From the NCBI GenBank assembly GCA_021781185.1, contig JAJXXI010000248.1, forward strand, positions 1 to 5,421: a stretch of 5,421 nt of DNA. Reading direction: 5' to 3'. The stretch is from a bacterium. GTDB taxonomy: Bacteria; Verrucomicrobiota; Verrucomicrobiia; Limisphaerales; UBA11358. The notes under the pieces were generated by a model. It was not told the origin of the DNA. It saw only the letters and a list, made by a program, of their open reading frames with translations, and did no database searches. Every line of letters starts with the position of its first letter. Position 1 is the first letter of the stretch. Of this stretch, positions 1-5,421 are shown piece after piece. A program made the position numbers and the translations under genes.

Positions 1-66
1 CGGTTGATCAAATTCGAGCGTTTGCAGCTCGAACAGGGTTTGCATGATTTCAGTGGCTTCGTTCAT
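1..66 (-). CDS. N-terminal fragment of a gene leaving the window; possibly a C4-type zinc-ribbon (CT398/DUF164-like) protein
   Basis: Reading leftwards from an ATG at 66-64, 22 codons are open to the window edge and begin MNEATEIMQTLFELQTLEF. The pattern of spaced Leu and Glu around an LxELQxLE core resembles the start of the N-terminal coiled coil of CT398/DUF164 zinc-ribbon proteins, whose C-terminal four-Cys ribbon would lie outside the window. That match rests on about 20 residues and is tentative. No Shine-Dalgarno-like sequence precedes the ATG; the leader is AT-rich with six T just upstream. The first three codons, ATGAACGAA, are identical to those of the small gene starting at 433. 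It lies in the same direction as that gene, 199 bp downstream of its stop, so it could be on the same transcript. Being a real gene start is fairly likely; the family is a guess. Confidence 0.45.
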   Translation of the reverse strand, partial: MNEATEIMQTLFELQTLEFDQP

Positions 67-110
67 ATAAAAAATTGCGGTTAATTCTTTCGTGCCCCGG
101 CTTGGGAGGC

Positions 111-184
111 TGATTTCGGCGGACAGGAGACTCGAACTTCTGGCAGGCTATCATCCGCTGGCGCTCATGCCTCCGCCGAAATCA
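111..184. repeat. 13-bp perfect inverted repeat enclosing 48 nt
   Basis: TGATTTCGGCGGA at 111-123 is the exact reverse complement of TCCGCCGAAATCA at 172-184. The 48-base interior can pair further: GGCA/TGCC near its ends, and a 6-bp hairpin CAGGAG/CTTCTG around a 7-nt loop at 123-141. That inner stem has a G-U wobble if read on the plus strand and an A-C mismatch on the minus strand, a slight hint favouring a plus-strand RNA. The whole would be a three-way junction of about 74 nt. Function unknown; no known RNA family was recognised. Confidence 0.6.
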
Positions 185-235
185 ACCCGCAGGCGGCCGG
201 CACCGTTCCTCCCCGGCACCAGCCCCTGCGATGAG

Positions 236-253
236 GTTGCACGTCAATGCAAC
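236..253 (-). repeat. Small hairpin just after the 55-residue ORF
   Basis: GTTGCA (236-241) and TGCAAC (248-253) form a 6-bp stem with a 6-nt loop, starting 13 bases after the stop codon at 266-268. It could protect or end the small transcript, but no U-tract follows, so it does not qualify as an intrinsic terminator. Confidence 0.35.
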
Positions 254-265
254 CCGGTTGGCAGA

Positions 266-433
266 TCAATGCTGCTTGCGCATCTGGCGGCGGGCGCCTT
301 TGGATGCTGCCGGAGCCGATGACTGGCTGGCTGTTTTTTGGGCCGGGGCCGGGGCGTTTGTGGAACTCTTCTGTGCGACCGCCGGGGCGGCGGCACTGAC
401 CGGCACGCTGGTGGGGACATTTGATTCGTTCAT
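266..433 (-). CDS. 55-residue Ala/Pro-rich small protein with a basic C-terminus; predicted sigma-54-dependent
   Basis: An ATG at 433-431 opens 55 codons ending in TGA at 268-266. The product starts MNESNVPTSVPV, continues as a low-complexity Ala/Pro/Ser/Gln stretch (residues about 11-43) and ends with a cationic tail GARRQMRKQH. It has no signal peptide, membrane segment or cysteine and is probably disordered; no family was recognised. Third codon positions are mostly G or C, as in the larger genes here, which supports coding. No Shine-Dalgarno-like sequence is visible; the leader is AT-rich. The strongest support is context: a consensus sigma-54 promoter at 487-502 would start RNA near 476, giving a 5' leader of roughly 43 bases. 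It is too short for most gene finders. It could instead be a spurious ORF within a non-coding RNA. Confidence 0.5.
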   Translation of the reverse strand: MNESNVPTSVPVSAAAPAVAQKSSTNAPAPAQKTASQSSAPAASKGARRQMRKQH

Positions 434-486
434 AATATTTTAGACTTCAGTTTGATGGTTGTCTCTAGTCAACCGCCATTCACTAT

Positions 487-502
487 TGCAAGCGACATGC
501 CA
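487..502 (-). promoter_or_regulatory. Sigma-54 (RpoN) -24/-12 promoter
   Basis: The minus strand reads TGGCATGTCGCTTGCA, which fits the sigma-54 consensus TGGCAYRNNNNTTGCW at every specified base, with GG and GC separated by exactly 10 bases. The GC lies at 489-488, so transcription should start near 476 and run leftwards into the 55-residue ORF at 433. The promoter sits 151 bp beyond the stop of an NtrC-type sigma-54 activator in the same orientation. Such promoters need an activator bound upstream, and a palindromic candidate site is present at 598-612. Confidence 0.8.
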
Positions 503-521
503 ATCCATCCGGCGAAGGAAA

Positions 522-620
522 GCCCCGCAGAAACGCCTTGTAATTAAAGGAAATTGAAGAAGGCCTGAAATCGGCGACTACGGTCGTTCGCGGTTTGGTG
601 CAATTCTTGCACTGCGGGGC
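522..620 (-). repeat. 9-bp long-range inverted repeat enclosing smaller hairpins
   Basis: GCCCCGCAG (522-530) and CTGCGGGGC (612-620) are exact reverse complements 81 bases apart. Between them are potential hairpins GTGCAA/TTGCAC (598-612, sharing one base pair's worth of overlap with the long stem), CGAC/GTCG (575-586, loop TACG) and GCCTT/AAGGC (535-564). On the minus strand the closing stem is followed by TTTCCTTC. This could be a multibranched 3' structure of the kinase-regulator mRNA, or an imperfect terminator. Alternatively the short palindromes may act as DNA sites. Confidence 0.4.
598..612. promoter_or_regulatory. Palindromic candidate enhancer (activator-binding) site
   Basis: GTGCAA-TTC-TTGCAC is a perfect 6-3-6 inverted repeat. 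A third copy of the half-site, GTGCAA, lies at 629-634, so CTTGCAC (606-612) and GTGCAAG (629-635) form a second, wider 7-bp inverted pair. The centre at 605 is about 130 bp upstream of the predicted sigma-54 start site near 476, within the usual range for enhancer sites of NtrC-family activators. That the neighbouring regulator binds here is inferred from position. The sequence could also form an RNA hairpin. Confidence 0.5.
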
Positions 621-652
621 GATGATTTGTGCAAGGCAGATGGTCGGGCTTG

Positions 653-2047
653 TCAGGCCGGTTTGGCGGCGGCTTCGGTCGTCTCCAGCAAACCGTATTG
701 TTTCAGTTTGTATTGCAGCGCGCGCCGGCTGATCCCGAGGGCTTTTGCCGCTTCCGCGCGATTGGAAGTAACGTGCATCAAGGTTTGGCGGATCAGCAGT
801 TTCTCCACCTCGGCCAGGGGCATGCCGGGGCGGACGGTGAACGTGACCAGGCTCCCGTCAAACTCCTGCAAAAAATCCGGCAGGGCGGCAACCTCCACCA
901 CCGGTTCGCGACAGGTGACCACCAGGCGTTCGACCACATTGCGCAACTGGCGCACGTTGCCGGGCCACGGATATCGCTGGCACAGTTGCAGGGCGGCCGG
1001 AGACATCCGCTTGCGGCCCCGCTTGTGCGTGGCACCGAAACGGTCGAAGAAACGTTCGATCAACAACGGAATATCCTCCGCCCGGTCACGCAAGGGCGGC
1101 ATGACCACCGGCACCACATTCAGCCGGTAAAACAAGTCCTCACGAAATGTTCCCCCGGCCACGGCGTCCGGCAGTTTTTTATTCGTGGCTGCGATGATGC
1201 GCACATCCACGCGGATCAAATCAGATCCGCCGACCATGCGAAAGGCCCCGTCCTCCAGCACGCGCAGCAGGTCGCCCTGACCTTTTGCCGACAGATCGCC
1301 AATCTCGTCGAGAAACAACGTGCCGCCATCGGCCAGTTGGAACCGGCCGGGTTTTTGCGCGGCGGCACCGGTGAATGCGCCCTTCACATGGCCGAACAAT
1401 TCGGCTTCCAGTAGTTGCTCCGCAAACGCGGCGCAGTTGACCGAAATGAACGGCTGGTCGCGCCGCCGGCTCTGGCCATGAATCAGGCGCGCGGCGATTT
1501 CCTTGCCGGTGCCGCTTTCGCCCTCGATCAGGATAGTCACGTCGCTCTGGGCGACCTCTTCAATCAGACGGATCACCGTCCGCATCGCCTCGCTCCCGCC
1601 CACCAGCAGATTCGGCTCGGCGCGCTTCTGCAACCGCGAGCGCAGTTCGTGGTTCTCCACCTTGACCGCCTGGAATTCCAGTGCTTTTTGCACCAGGATG
1701 CGGAGCCGTTTCAGATCAACCGGCTTCGGCAAATAATCATAAGCGCCCAGGCGCATGGCCTCGACCGCCTTCTCGACGGTGCTAAACGCGGTCATCAGGA
1801 TGAACAACGTTTCAGGATTCCGTTCGCGGATTTGCGCGAGCAATTCCAGACCGCCCTGACCGGGCATTTTAACATCGGAGATGACGAGATTATAGAGGTT
1901 CTTTTCCGCAATTCGCAGCGCTGATTCCGCGTCGTTGGCGGCATCCACCTGATAGCCTTCACGGCGCAAGCCTTCCTGCAGGCCGGCGCACAGTCCCTGC
2001 TCATCATCCACCACCAGAATCTTGATTTTGGAATTGTCCATCGTCAT
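653..2047 (-). CDS. NtrC/AtoC-type sigma-54-dependent response regulator
   Basis: A 464-residue cytoplasmic transcription activator with the full NtrC-family layout. The receiver domain (about 8-122) has the acidic pair D14/D15, phospho-acceptor D58 in SDVKMP, T86 and K108. A linker helix leads to the AAA+ domain (about 147-385) with Walker A GESGTGKE at 176-183, the sigma-54-contacting GAFTGA loop at 223-228 and Walker B LFLDE at 244-248. A Fis-type helix-turn-helix closes the protein (about 429-452, AAKALGISRRALQYKL). All key residues are present, so it should be able to drive open-complex formation by sigma-54 RNA polymerase when phosphorylated. The ATG at 2047 overlaps the kinase stop as ATGA, implying translational coupling. 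The ATG at 2041 (MDNSKIK) is an equally plausible start, with GGA six bases upstream. A longer in-frame start at 2155 only adds residues antagonistic to the kinase frame. The exact orthologue (NtrC, AtoC, ZraR and others) cannot be assigned. Confidence 0.95.
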   Translation of the reverse strand: MTMDNSKIKILVVDDEQGLCAGLQEGLRREGYQVDAANDAESALRIAEKNLYNLVISDVKMPGQGGLELLAQIRERNPETLFILMTAFSTVEKAVEAMRLGAYDYLPKPVDLKRLRILVQKALEFQAVKVENHELRSRLQKRAEPNLLVGGSEAMRTVIRLIEEVAQSDVTILIEGESGTGKEIAARLIHGQSRRRDQPFISVNCAAFAEQLLEAELFGHVKGAFTGAAAQKPGRFQLADGGTLFLDEIGDLSAKGQGDLLRVLEDGAFRMVGGSDLIRVDVRIIAATNKKLPDAVAGGTFREDLFYRLNVVPVVMPPLRDRAEDIPLLIERFFDRFGATHKRGRKRMSPAALQLCQRYPWPGNVRQLRNVVERLVVTCREPVVEVAALPDFLQEFDGSLVTFTVRPGMPLAEVEKLLIRQTLMHVTSNRAEAAKALGISRRALQYKLKQYGLLETTEAAAKPA

Positions 2048-2997
2048 TCCGTCCGCCGGAGCGGCAGGGTCAGCGTGAAGAGGGCGCCGCAGCCCAGGGC
2101 GTTTTCCGCGCGCAAATCGCCGCCATGCGCCACCGCAATCTGCTGGGCGATCCATAATCCCAGGCCATTGCCCTCGGCCTTGGTCGTGAAATACGGATCG
2201 AAGATTTCACCCAGTTCATGGGCCGGAATGCCTGATCCGGTGTCCTGCACGCGCAGCAATAAATGATCGCCGGCCTGCGCCGCACTGACCTTTATCTGGC
2301 CCGGGCCGTTGATGGCTTGAATGCCATTGATGATGATGTTCAACAGCGCCTGCGCCAGCCGGACGGCATCCACCGGCACGGGCGGCAAATCCGCCGGCAC
2401 TTCAGCCAGGATTTCGACCTTGCGCGCCGCCGCTTCCGGGCGCAGCAGTTCGCAAACATGCGTGACGATCTGGGTTATGGCCACCGGTTCCAGTTTCAGC
2501 GCCGCCGGCCCGGCCAGTTTCAAAAAGCGTTCCACGATGCTGTCCAGCCGGTGCAACTCGCCGTGAATGATTCCCATGCGCGCCGCGAGCCGGGTTTGCA
2601 CCGCCGGCGGGAGCGCACTTAAATCCTCTTCCAGAAGTTGAAAATGCACGCCCAGGGAACTGAGCGGGTTCCGGATCTCGTGCGCCAGACGCTTGAGCAG
2701 CCGCGCCAGCAAATCGCGCTTTTCCGTGGCCGGCAAATGCGTCACGTCCTGGCCAATCGCCCTGGCTAATTCGGTTTCCATCACATCGCCTGCATGATGG
2801 AACACGGCGGCCAAACAGGCCAGCCCTGTTTTGCCAATTGCCTCCCGTTGGATCAGGAACAGTTGCCGGACAGTGACGGGACGATGCTGGAGTTCACCAT
2901 CAACACAGACTGGCTGCCAGGCTGTCCAGCATCGGTGCTGATCTGCGCGTGCAGCGCGTTTCGTGGCAGCAGATTCTTGCACTTGTTTTTGGTCCAT
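2044..2997 (-). CDS. Soluble NtrB-type sensor histidine kinase
   Basis: A 317-residue protein whose C-terminal two thirds is a complete kinase core. The H-box LAHEIRNPLSSL has the phospho-acceptor H106. The N-box is ALLNIIINGIQA (217-228), with N-G instead of the usual N-A. The G1 box is DTGSGIP (252-258), the F-box FDPYFTTK (266-273) and the G2 box GNGLGLWIA (276-284). No transmembrane segment is present, so it is probably cytoplasmic. It should autophosphorylate and pass phosphate to the regulator encoded immediately downstream, whose start overlaps its stop by four bases. Residues 1-100 match no sensor domain I recognise; residues about 41-82 look like a compact helical segment. The start is uncertain: ATG at 2997 is used, but codon third positions in 2853-2997 are unlike the rest (see findings), no ribosome-binding site is seen, and ATG at 2781 or TTG at 3009 are alternatives. 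The frame stays open upstream to a TAG near 3231 without an ATG. Confidence 0.88.
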   Translation of the reverse strand: MDQKQVQESAATKRAARADQHRCWTAWQPVCVDGELQHRPVTVRQLFLIQREAIGKTGLACLAAVFHHAGDVMETELARAIGQDVTHLPATEKRDLLARLLKRLAHEIRNPLSSLGVHFQLLEEDLSALPPAVQTRLAARMGIIHGELHRLDSIVERFLKLAGPAALKLEPVAITQIVTHVCELLRPEAAARKVEILAEVPADLPPVPVDAVRLAQALLNIIINGIQAINGPGQIKVSAAQAGDHLLLRVQDTGSGIPAHELGEIFDPYFTTKAEGNGLGLWIAQQIAVAHGGDLRAENALGCGALFTLTLPLRRTE

Positions 2998-3339
2998 TGA
3001 CAGAAGCAATAACCGGACGAGTTCAGCTGTGGCTGGTTGGACGTAAGAGCAGGTGGCAGTAGTCCGAAAGTAATACGCCCATGCCAGCCGTTCTCCTTCA
3101 TCAATGCCTCCGCAGCCACGCCGCCTTGCTTCCCACTGACACGCGGTTGTTCCATGGCGTGAATGGGAACCATGGCTGCGCCTGAGTTCGCCACCGCAAA
3201 AGCACCATTGACGGCGCGCAATCTTTCCCTAGCCTTTGCAGCTCGTTGCTGCCGACCAGTCCAATGCTCCGGCTCACGCGGAGGGCCGGTTCATTTCCTC
3301 ACGCGTTTCGCGACGTAAACCATTGAAAATTATTATTCC
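2998..3339. other. Divergent intergenic region with an unassigned open frame
   Basis: This stretch separates the minus-strand kinase from the plus-strand ABC-F gene and should hold both promoters, though no clear -35/-10 pair was found. On the minus strand an open frame of 122 codons runs from ATG at 3221 to 2853, overlapping the kinase N-terminus. Its product (starting MRAVNGAFAVANSG) is not recognised, and it may be a decayed gene or chance. Two CCATGG sites 18 bp apart and a GTTCC/GGAAC inverted pair lie near 3148-3176. The last 20 bases before the ABC-F start are very AT-rich. Confidence 0.4.
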
Positions 3340-4956
3340 ATGCTGACAATTCGAGATTTGAAGATGGCCCTGGGCGGGCGCGTGCTGTTTGAAGATGCGT
3401 CGTTTTCGCTGAATGCGGGCGACCGCGTCGCGTTGGTCGGTCCGAACGGCGCGGGCAAAACCACGTTGTTCTCCCTCATTCTCGGACAGAAGGAGCCCGA
3501 TGCCGGCACGGTGGAACGTGACATCTGGACCATGGTCGGTCATTTGCCGCAGGAAGCCGAGGCGCACGGCGAGGAGACGATTCTGGACGTGGCCACGGGC
3601 CGGGTGAACGAACTGCCGCAACTGGAAAAACGCCTGCACGAATTGGAAGGCGAAGGCGATGTCGCCGGCGCGGAATATATGGAGACACACGCGAAATATG
3701 ACGCCCTGAACGATCCGCAGGTGGAAACCAAGGCGAAAAAGATGCTGCGCGGACTGGGCTATCGCGAATCGGATCTCGACCGCAAGGCGCGGGAAATGAG
3801 CGGCGGCTGGATCATGCGGGCGCGACTGGCGCGGCTGCTGGTGATGGAGCCGGACCTGCTGTTGCTGGACGAACCGACCAATCACCTGGATCTGCTCTCG
3901 CTGCTCTGGCTGCAAAATTACCTGAAAAACTATTCCGGCGCGCTGCTGCTGATTTCGCACGACCGCCAGTTCATGGACGAAGTGGTGACGAAGGTGCATG
4001 AAATCTCCGAGCGGAAGCTGATTGATTACACCGGCAACTACACCGATTACCTCCGCCAGCGCGAGGAGCGCTATGAACAGCAACTGGCCGCCTACAAAAA
4101 CCAGCAGAAGGAAATCGCGGACTTGCAGGCCTTCGCCGACCGGTTCCGCTCCATCCCGTCGAAAGCGTCCCAGGCGCAAAGCAAGCTCAAGCAGATCGAG
4201 CGTCTGGAACTCATCGAAAAACCAATGGCTCCGCGCAAGCCGTTCCGCTTTCAAATCCCGACGCCGCCCCGCAGCGGGCAGCGGGCCGTTTCGCTGGTGA
4301 ACATCCACATGGCCTACCCGCAGACCACCACGAAAGTCTATTCCGGCCTGGACCTCACCATCGAGCGCGGCGAACGCACCGTGCTCGTCGGGCCGAACGG
4401 CGCGGGCAAATCCACGCTGCTCAAAATTCTCGCCGGCGTGGTGGAATTTCAGCAGGGTGAACGCGACCTCGGTCACAACGCCAAGATCGGCTACTTCAGC
4501 CAGCATCGCGCCGCCACGCTCGATCCGGAAAAGAACGTGCTGGAGGAGGTTCTCGCCAGCGCGCCGGAAATGCGCGAAGACGAGGCGCGCGGCGTGCTCG
4601 GCTCCTTCATGTTCCGCAAGGACGATATTTTCAAGCTGACCAAGGTGTTGAGCGGCGGTGAAAAAAGCCGGCTCAACCTTGTCAAGTTCCTCGTGGATCC
4701 GCCGAACCTCCTGCTCATGGACGAGCCGACCACGCACCTTGACATTCACACCGTGGAATCCCTCACGCTGGCGCTCGAACGCTACGAAGGCACGTTGGTG
4801 TTCATCTCCCACGACGTGCACTTCATCCGTCGCCTTGCCACCAAGGTGTTGCACGTCAATGCCGGCCAGGTGGTTCCCTACGCTGGTGGCTACGAATATT
4901 TTCTCGAAAAAACCGGGATGGCCGACGACGCCCGCGCCGCCCTCACCGCCGGCTGA
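3340..4956 (+). CDS. ABC-F family ATPase (translation factor, YheS/Uup/EttA group)
   Basis: A 538-residue soluble protein with two ABC ATPase domains in tandem and no membrane segment. Domain 1 has Walker A GPNGAGKTT (34-42), signature MSGGW (153-157), Walker B LLLLDEPTNHLD (173-184) and switch H207. Domain 2 has Walker A GPNGAGKST (351-359), signature LSGGEKSR (437-444), Walker B LLLMDEPTTHLD (457-468) and H491. Between them (about 225-300) is a charged, Lys/Glu/Gln-rich helical linker, the P-site tRNA-interaction motif typical of ABC-F proteins, which bind the ribosomal E site. The first signature and the PFRFQIP segment after the linker look more like YheS than EttA. The protein ends about 45 residues after H491, so it lacks the C-terminal coiled coil of Uup. 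Both catalytic Glu residues (178, 462) are present. The ATG at 3340 has no Shine-Dalgarno-like sequence but gives a normal N-terminus. Housekeeping versus antibiotic-resistance ABC-F cannot be decided; housekeeping is more likely. Confidence 0.95.
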   Translation: MLTIRDLKMALGGRVLFEDASFSLNAGDRVALVGPNGAGKTTLFSLILGQKEPDAGTVERDIWTMVGHLPQEAEAHGEETILDVATGRVNELPQLEKRLHELEGEGDVAGAEYMETHAKYDALNDPQVETKAKKMLRGLGYRESDLDRKAREMSGGWIMRARLARLLVMEPDLLLLDEPTNHLDLLSLLWLQNYLKNYSGALLLISHDRQFMDEVVTKVHEISERKLIDYTGNYTDYLRQREERYEQQLAAYKNQQKEIADLQAFADRFRSIPSKASQAQSKLKQIERLELIEKPMAPRKPFRFQIPTPPRSGQRAVSLVNIHMAYPQTTTKVYSGLDLTIERGERTVLVGPNGAGKSTLLKILAGVVEFQQGERDLGHNAKIGYFSQHRAATLDPEKNVLEEVLASAPEMREDEARGVLGSFMFRKDDIFKLTKVLSGGEKSRLNLVKFLVDPPNLLLMDEPTTHLDIHTVESLTLALERYEGTLVFISHDVHFIRRLATKVLHVNAGQVVPYAGGYEYFLEKTGMADDARAALTAG

Positions 4957-4986
4957 CGCAACCGTTTCTTTACATTCCGCCGGGCT

Positions 4987-5003
4987 CGGTGAAAACTTCA
5001 CCG
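4987..5003 (+). terminator. Hairpin after the ABC-F gene, weak terminator candidate
   Basis: CGGTGAA-AAC-TTCACCG is a perfect 7-bp stem with a 3-base loop, 30 bp after the ABC-F stop. No T-run follows, so intrinsic termination is doubtful. A second small stem, GGTCG/CGACC, lies at 5021-5035. The remaining spacer up to 5141 shows no recognised signal. Confidence 0.35.
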
Positions 5004-5141
5004 GCCACTGAACGGAATCAGGTCGCGTCCCGACCACGGAGCGATGCCGGTCAGTTCAAACGTGTGGCTGCCGCGATGACGAGATTCGCATTAAACGAAC
5101 GCAACGCCTCTTCATTTCGGCTCCGGTGATTCTGAAAGCCC

Positions 5142-5421
5142 ATGATGCTGGATCGGTTCTTTAAATTGAAACGCCGGGACGAGAAGCCCCTGCCGGAGCT
5201 GCAAGTCAACACCCTGCAAATCGGCGCGCGATCCGTGCCGTTGTTGATGGTGCATCATCCGCGCGCCCGCCGTTACCTGCTCCGCCTGCGGGAGGACGGC
5301 ATCGTGCGGGTCACCATTCCGCAACGCGGAAACGTTTCGGCCGCGCGGGATTTTGCCTGCCGGAACGTCGCCTGGCTGGAACAGCAGTTTCAACGGCTGG
5401 CCGCCCGCCCGCAGATTCCCC
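5142..5421 (+). CDS. YgjP/DUF45-type zinc metallopeptidase, N-terminal part
   Basis: An open frame from ATG at 5142 (or the adjacent ATG at 5145) runs off the right edge after 93 codons. An in-frame TGA at 5133 excludes a longer start. After a short basic lead (MMLDRFFKLKRR), residues about 27-85 match the start of the YgjP-like (DUF45, M48-related) family. This includes an Arg-rich strand (HHPRARRYLLRLR, 38-50), DGIVRVTIP (52-60) in place of the usual G-V-V-VP hairpin, then a helix with W78 resembling the family's conserved Trp before the catalytic part. The HExxH-like zinc site would lie outside the window, so activity cannot be judged. No strong ribosome-binding site is seen. It follows the ABC-F gene by 185 bp in the same direction; co-transcription is possible but unproven. 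Confidence 0.75.
   Translation, partial: MMLDRFFKLKRRDEKPLPELQVNTLQIGARSVPLLMVHHPRARRYLLRLREDGIVRVTIPQRGNVSAARDFACRNVAWLEQQFQRLAARPQIP

Larger units (their letters stand above)
67..265. other. Structured intergenic region with three consecutive inverted repeats
   Basis: No convincing gene is seen on either strand in these 199 bases. Reading along the minus strand there are three potential hairpins in a row: 253-236, 230-188 and 184-111. The middle one has a 6-bp outer stem (CGCAGG/CCTGCG at 225-230 and 188-193), an unequal internal loop, a 5-bp inner stem (GCCGG/CCGGC) and a 12-nt loop containing GGAGG. None is followed by a clean run of U, so none is a standard intrinsic terminator. The density of pairing suggests a structured RNA or a regulatory leader for the gene at 66. 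Confidence 0.45.

Noticed and set aside
118..177. Possible tRNA on the minus strand: GTTCGAGTC at 129-137 resembles a T-loop, next to a pairing GGCGGA/TCCGCC stem
   Set aside because: Only about 60 bases are available between the acceptor-like strands, no D-arm or anticodon arm can be drawn, the T-stem has an A-C mismatch and no CCA follows. Treated as an inner part of the 13-bp inverted repeat.
92..322. 76-codon plus-strand open frame
   Set aside because: Overlaps the hairpin region and the 55-residue ORF on the other strand; Arg/Pro-rich product with no family resemblance and no supporting start context.
629..1924. Plus-strand open frames of 261 and 169 codons (629-1414 and 1415-1924)
   Set aside because: Both lie opposite the response regulator, whose receiver, AAA+ and HTH motifs are complete; products are low-information antisense translations.
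2048..2155. 36-residue N-terminal extension of the response regulator
   Set aside because: It lies wholly inside the kinase coding region in another frame, and receiver domains normally begin just before the KILVVDD strand; the ATGA overlap gives a natural start.
2998..3009. TTG start at 3009 for the kinase
   Set aside because: Adds only four residues with no ribosome-binding site; the ATG at 2997 is preferred, while the whole N-terminus remains doubtful.
3148..3176. Paired CCATGG sites and GTTCC/GGAAC inverted pair as an operator
   Set aside because: The stems are short and there is no clear promoter to anchor them; recorded only in the description of the region.
3274..5037. 587-codon minus-strand open frame opposite the ABC-F gene
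   Set aside because: It is the antisense shadow of a fully motif-supported ABC-F gene; its Arg/His/Gln/Phe-rich product is typical of reverse frames in GC-rich DNA.

Overview
The window is GC-rich bacterial DNA. Gene content, the absence of Shine-Dalgarno-like sequence before several starts, and AT-rich leaders (before the starts at 66, 433 and 3340) suggest a Gram-negative-type bacterium, possibly of the Verrucomicrobiota/PVC group. That placement is a low-confidence impression; there is no rRNA or other strong marker here. No mobile element, CRISPR array or standard RNA gene was recognised.

Layout. Positions 1-66 (minus) hold the first 22 codons of a gene leaving the window on the left, perhaps a C4-type zinc-ribbon protein. 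Positions 67-265 are non-coding and rich in inverted repeats. Positions 266-433 (minus) encode a 55-residue Ala/Pro-rich protein with a basic C-terminus. Positions 434-652 are regulatory: a full-consensus sigma-54 (-24/-12) promoter at 487-502 points at the small gene, and a 6-3-6 palindrome at 598-612 lies about 130 bp upstream of the predicted start site. Positions 653-2997 (minus) are a two-gene operon: a soluble NtrB-type histidine kinase, then an NtrC-type sigma-54 activator, joined by an ATGA stop/start overlap. Positions 2998-3339 are a divergent intergenic stretch with an unexplained open frame. Positions 3340-4956 (plus) encode an ABC-F translation ATPase. A short spacer with a small hairpin follows. 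From 5142 (plus) to the right edge is the N-terminal part of a YgjP/DUF45-type metallopeptidase.

How the parts may work together. The kinase should phosphorylate Asp58 of the regulator. Its intact GAFTGA loop and Fis-type helix-turn-helix mark it as an activator of sigma-54 RNA polymerase. A textbook sigma-54 promoter with a palindrome at enhancer distance lies immediately downstream, in the same orientation. The simplest model is a self-contained signalling cassette in which the pair switches on a transcript carrying the 55-residue ORF and a run of three hairpins, possibly reading on into the gene at the left edge. This linkage is inference from position. The ABC-F and YgjP-type genes are probably unrelated housekeeping neighbours.
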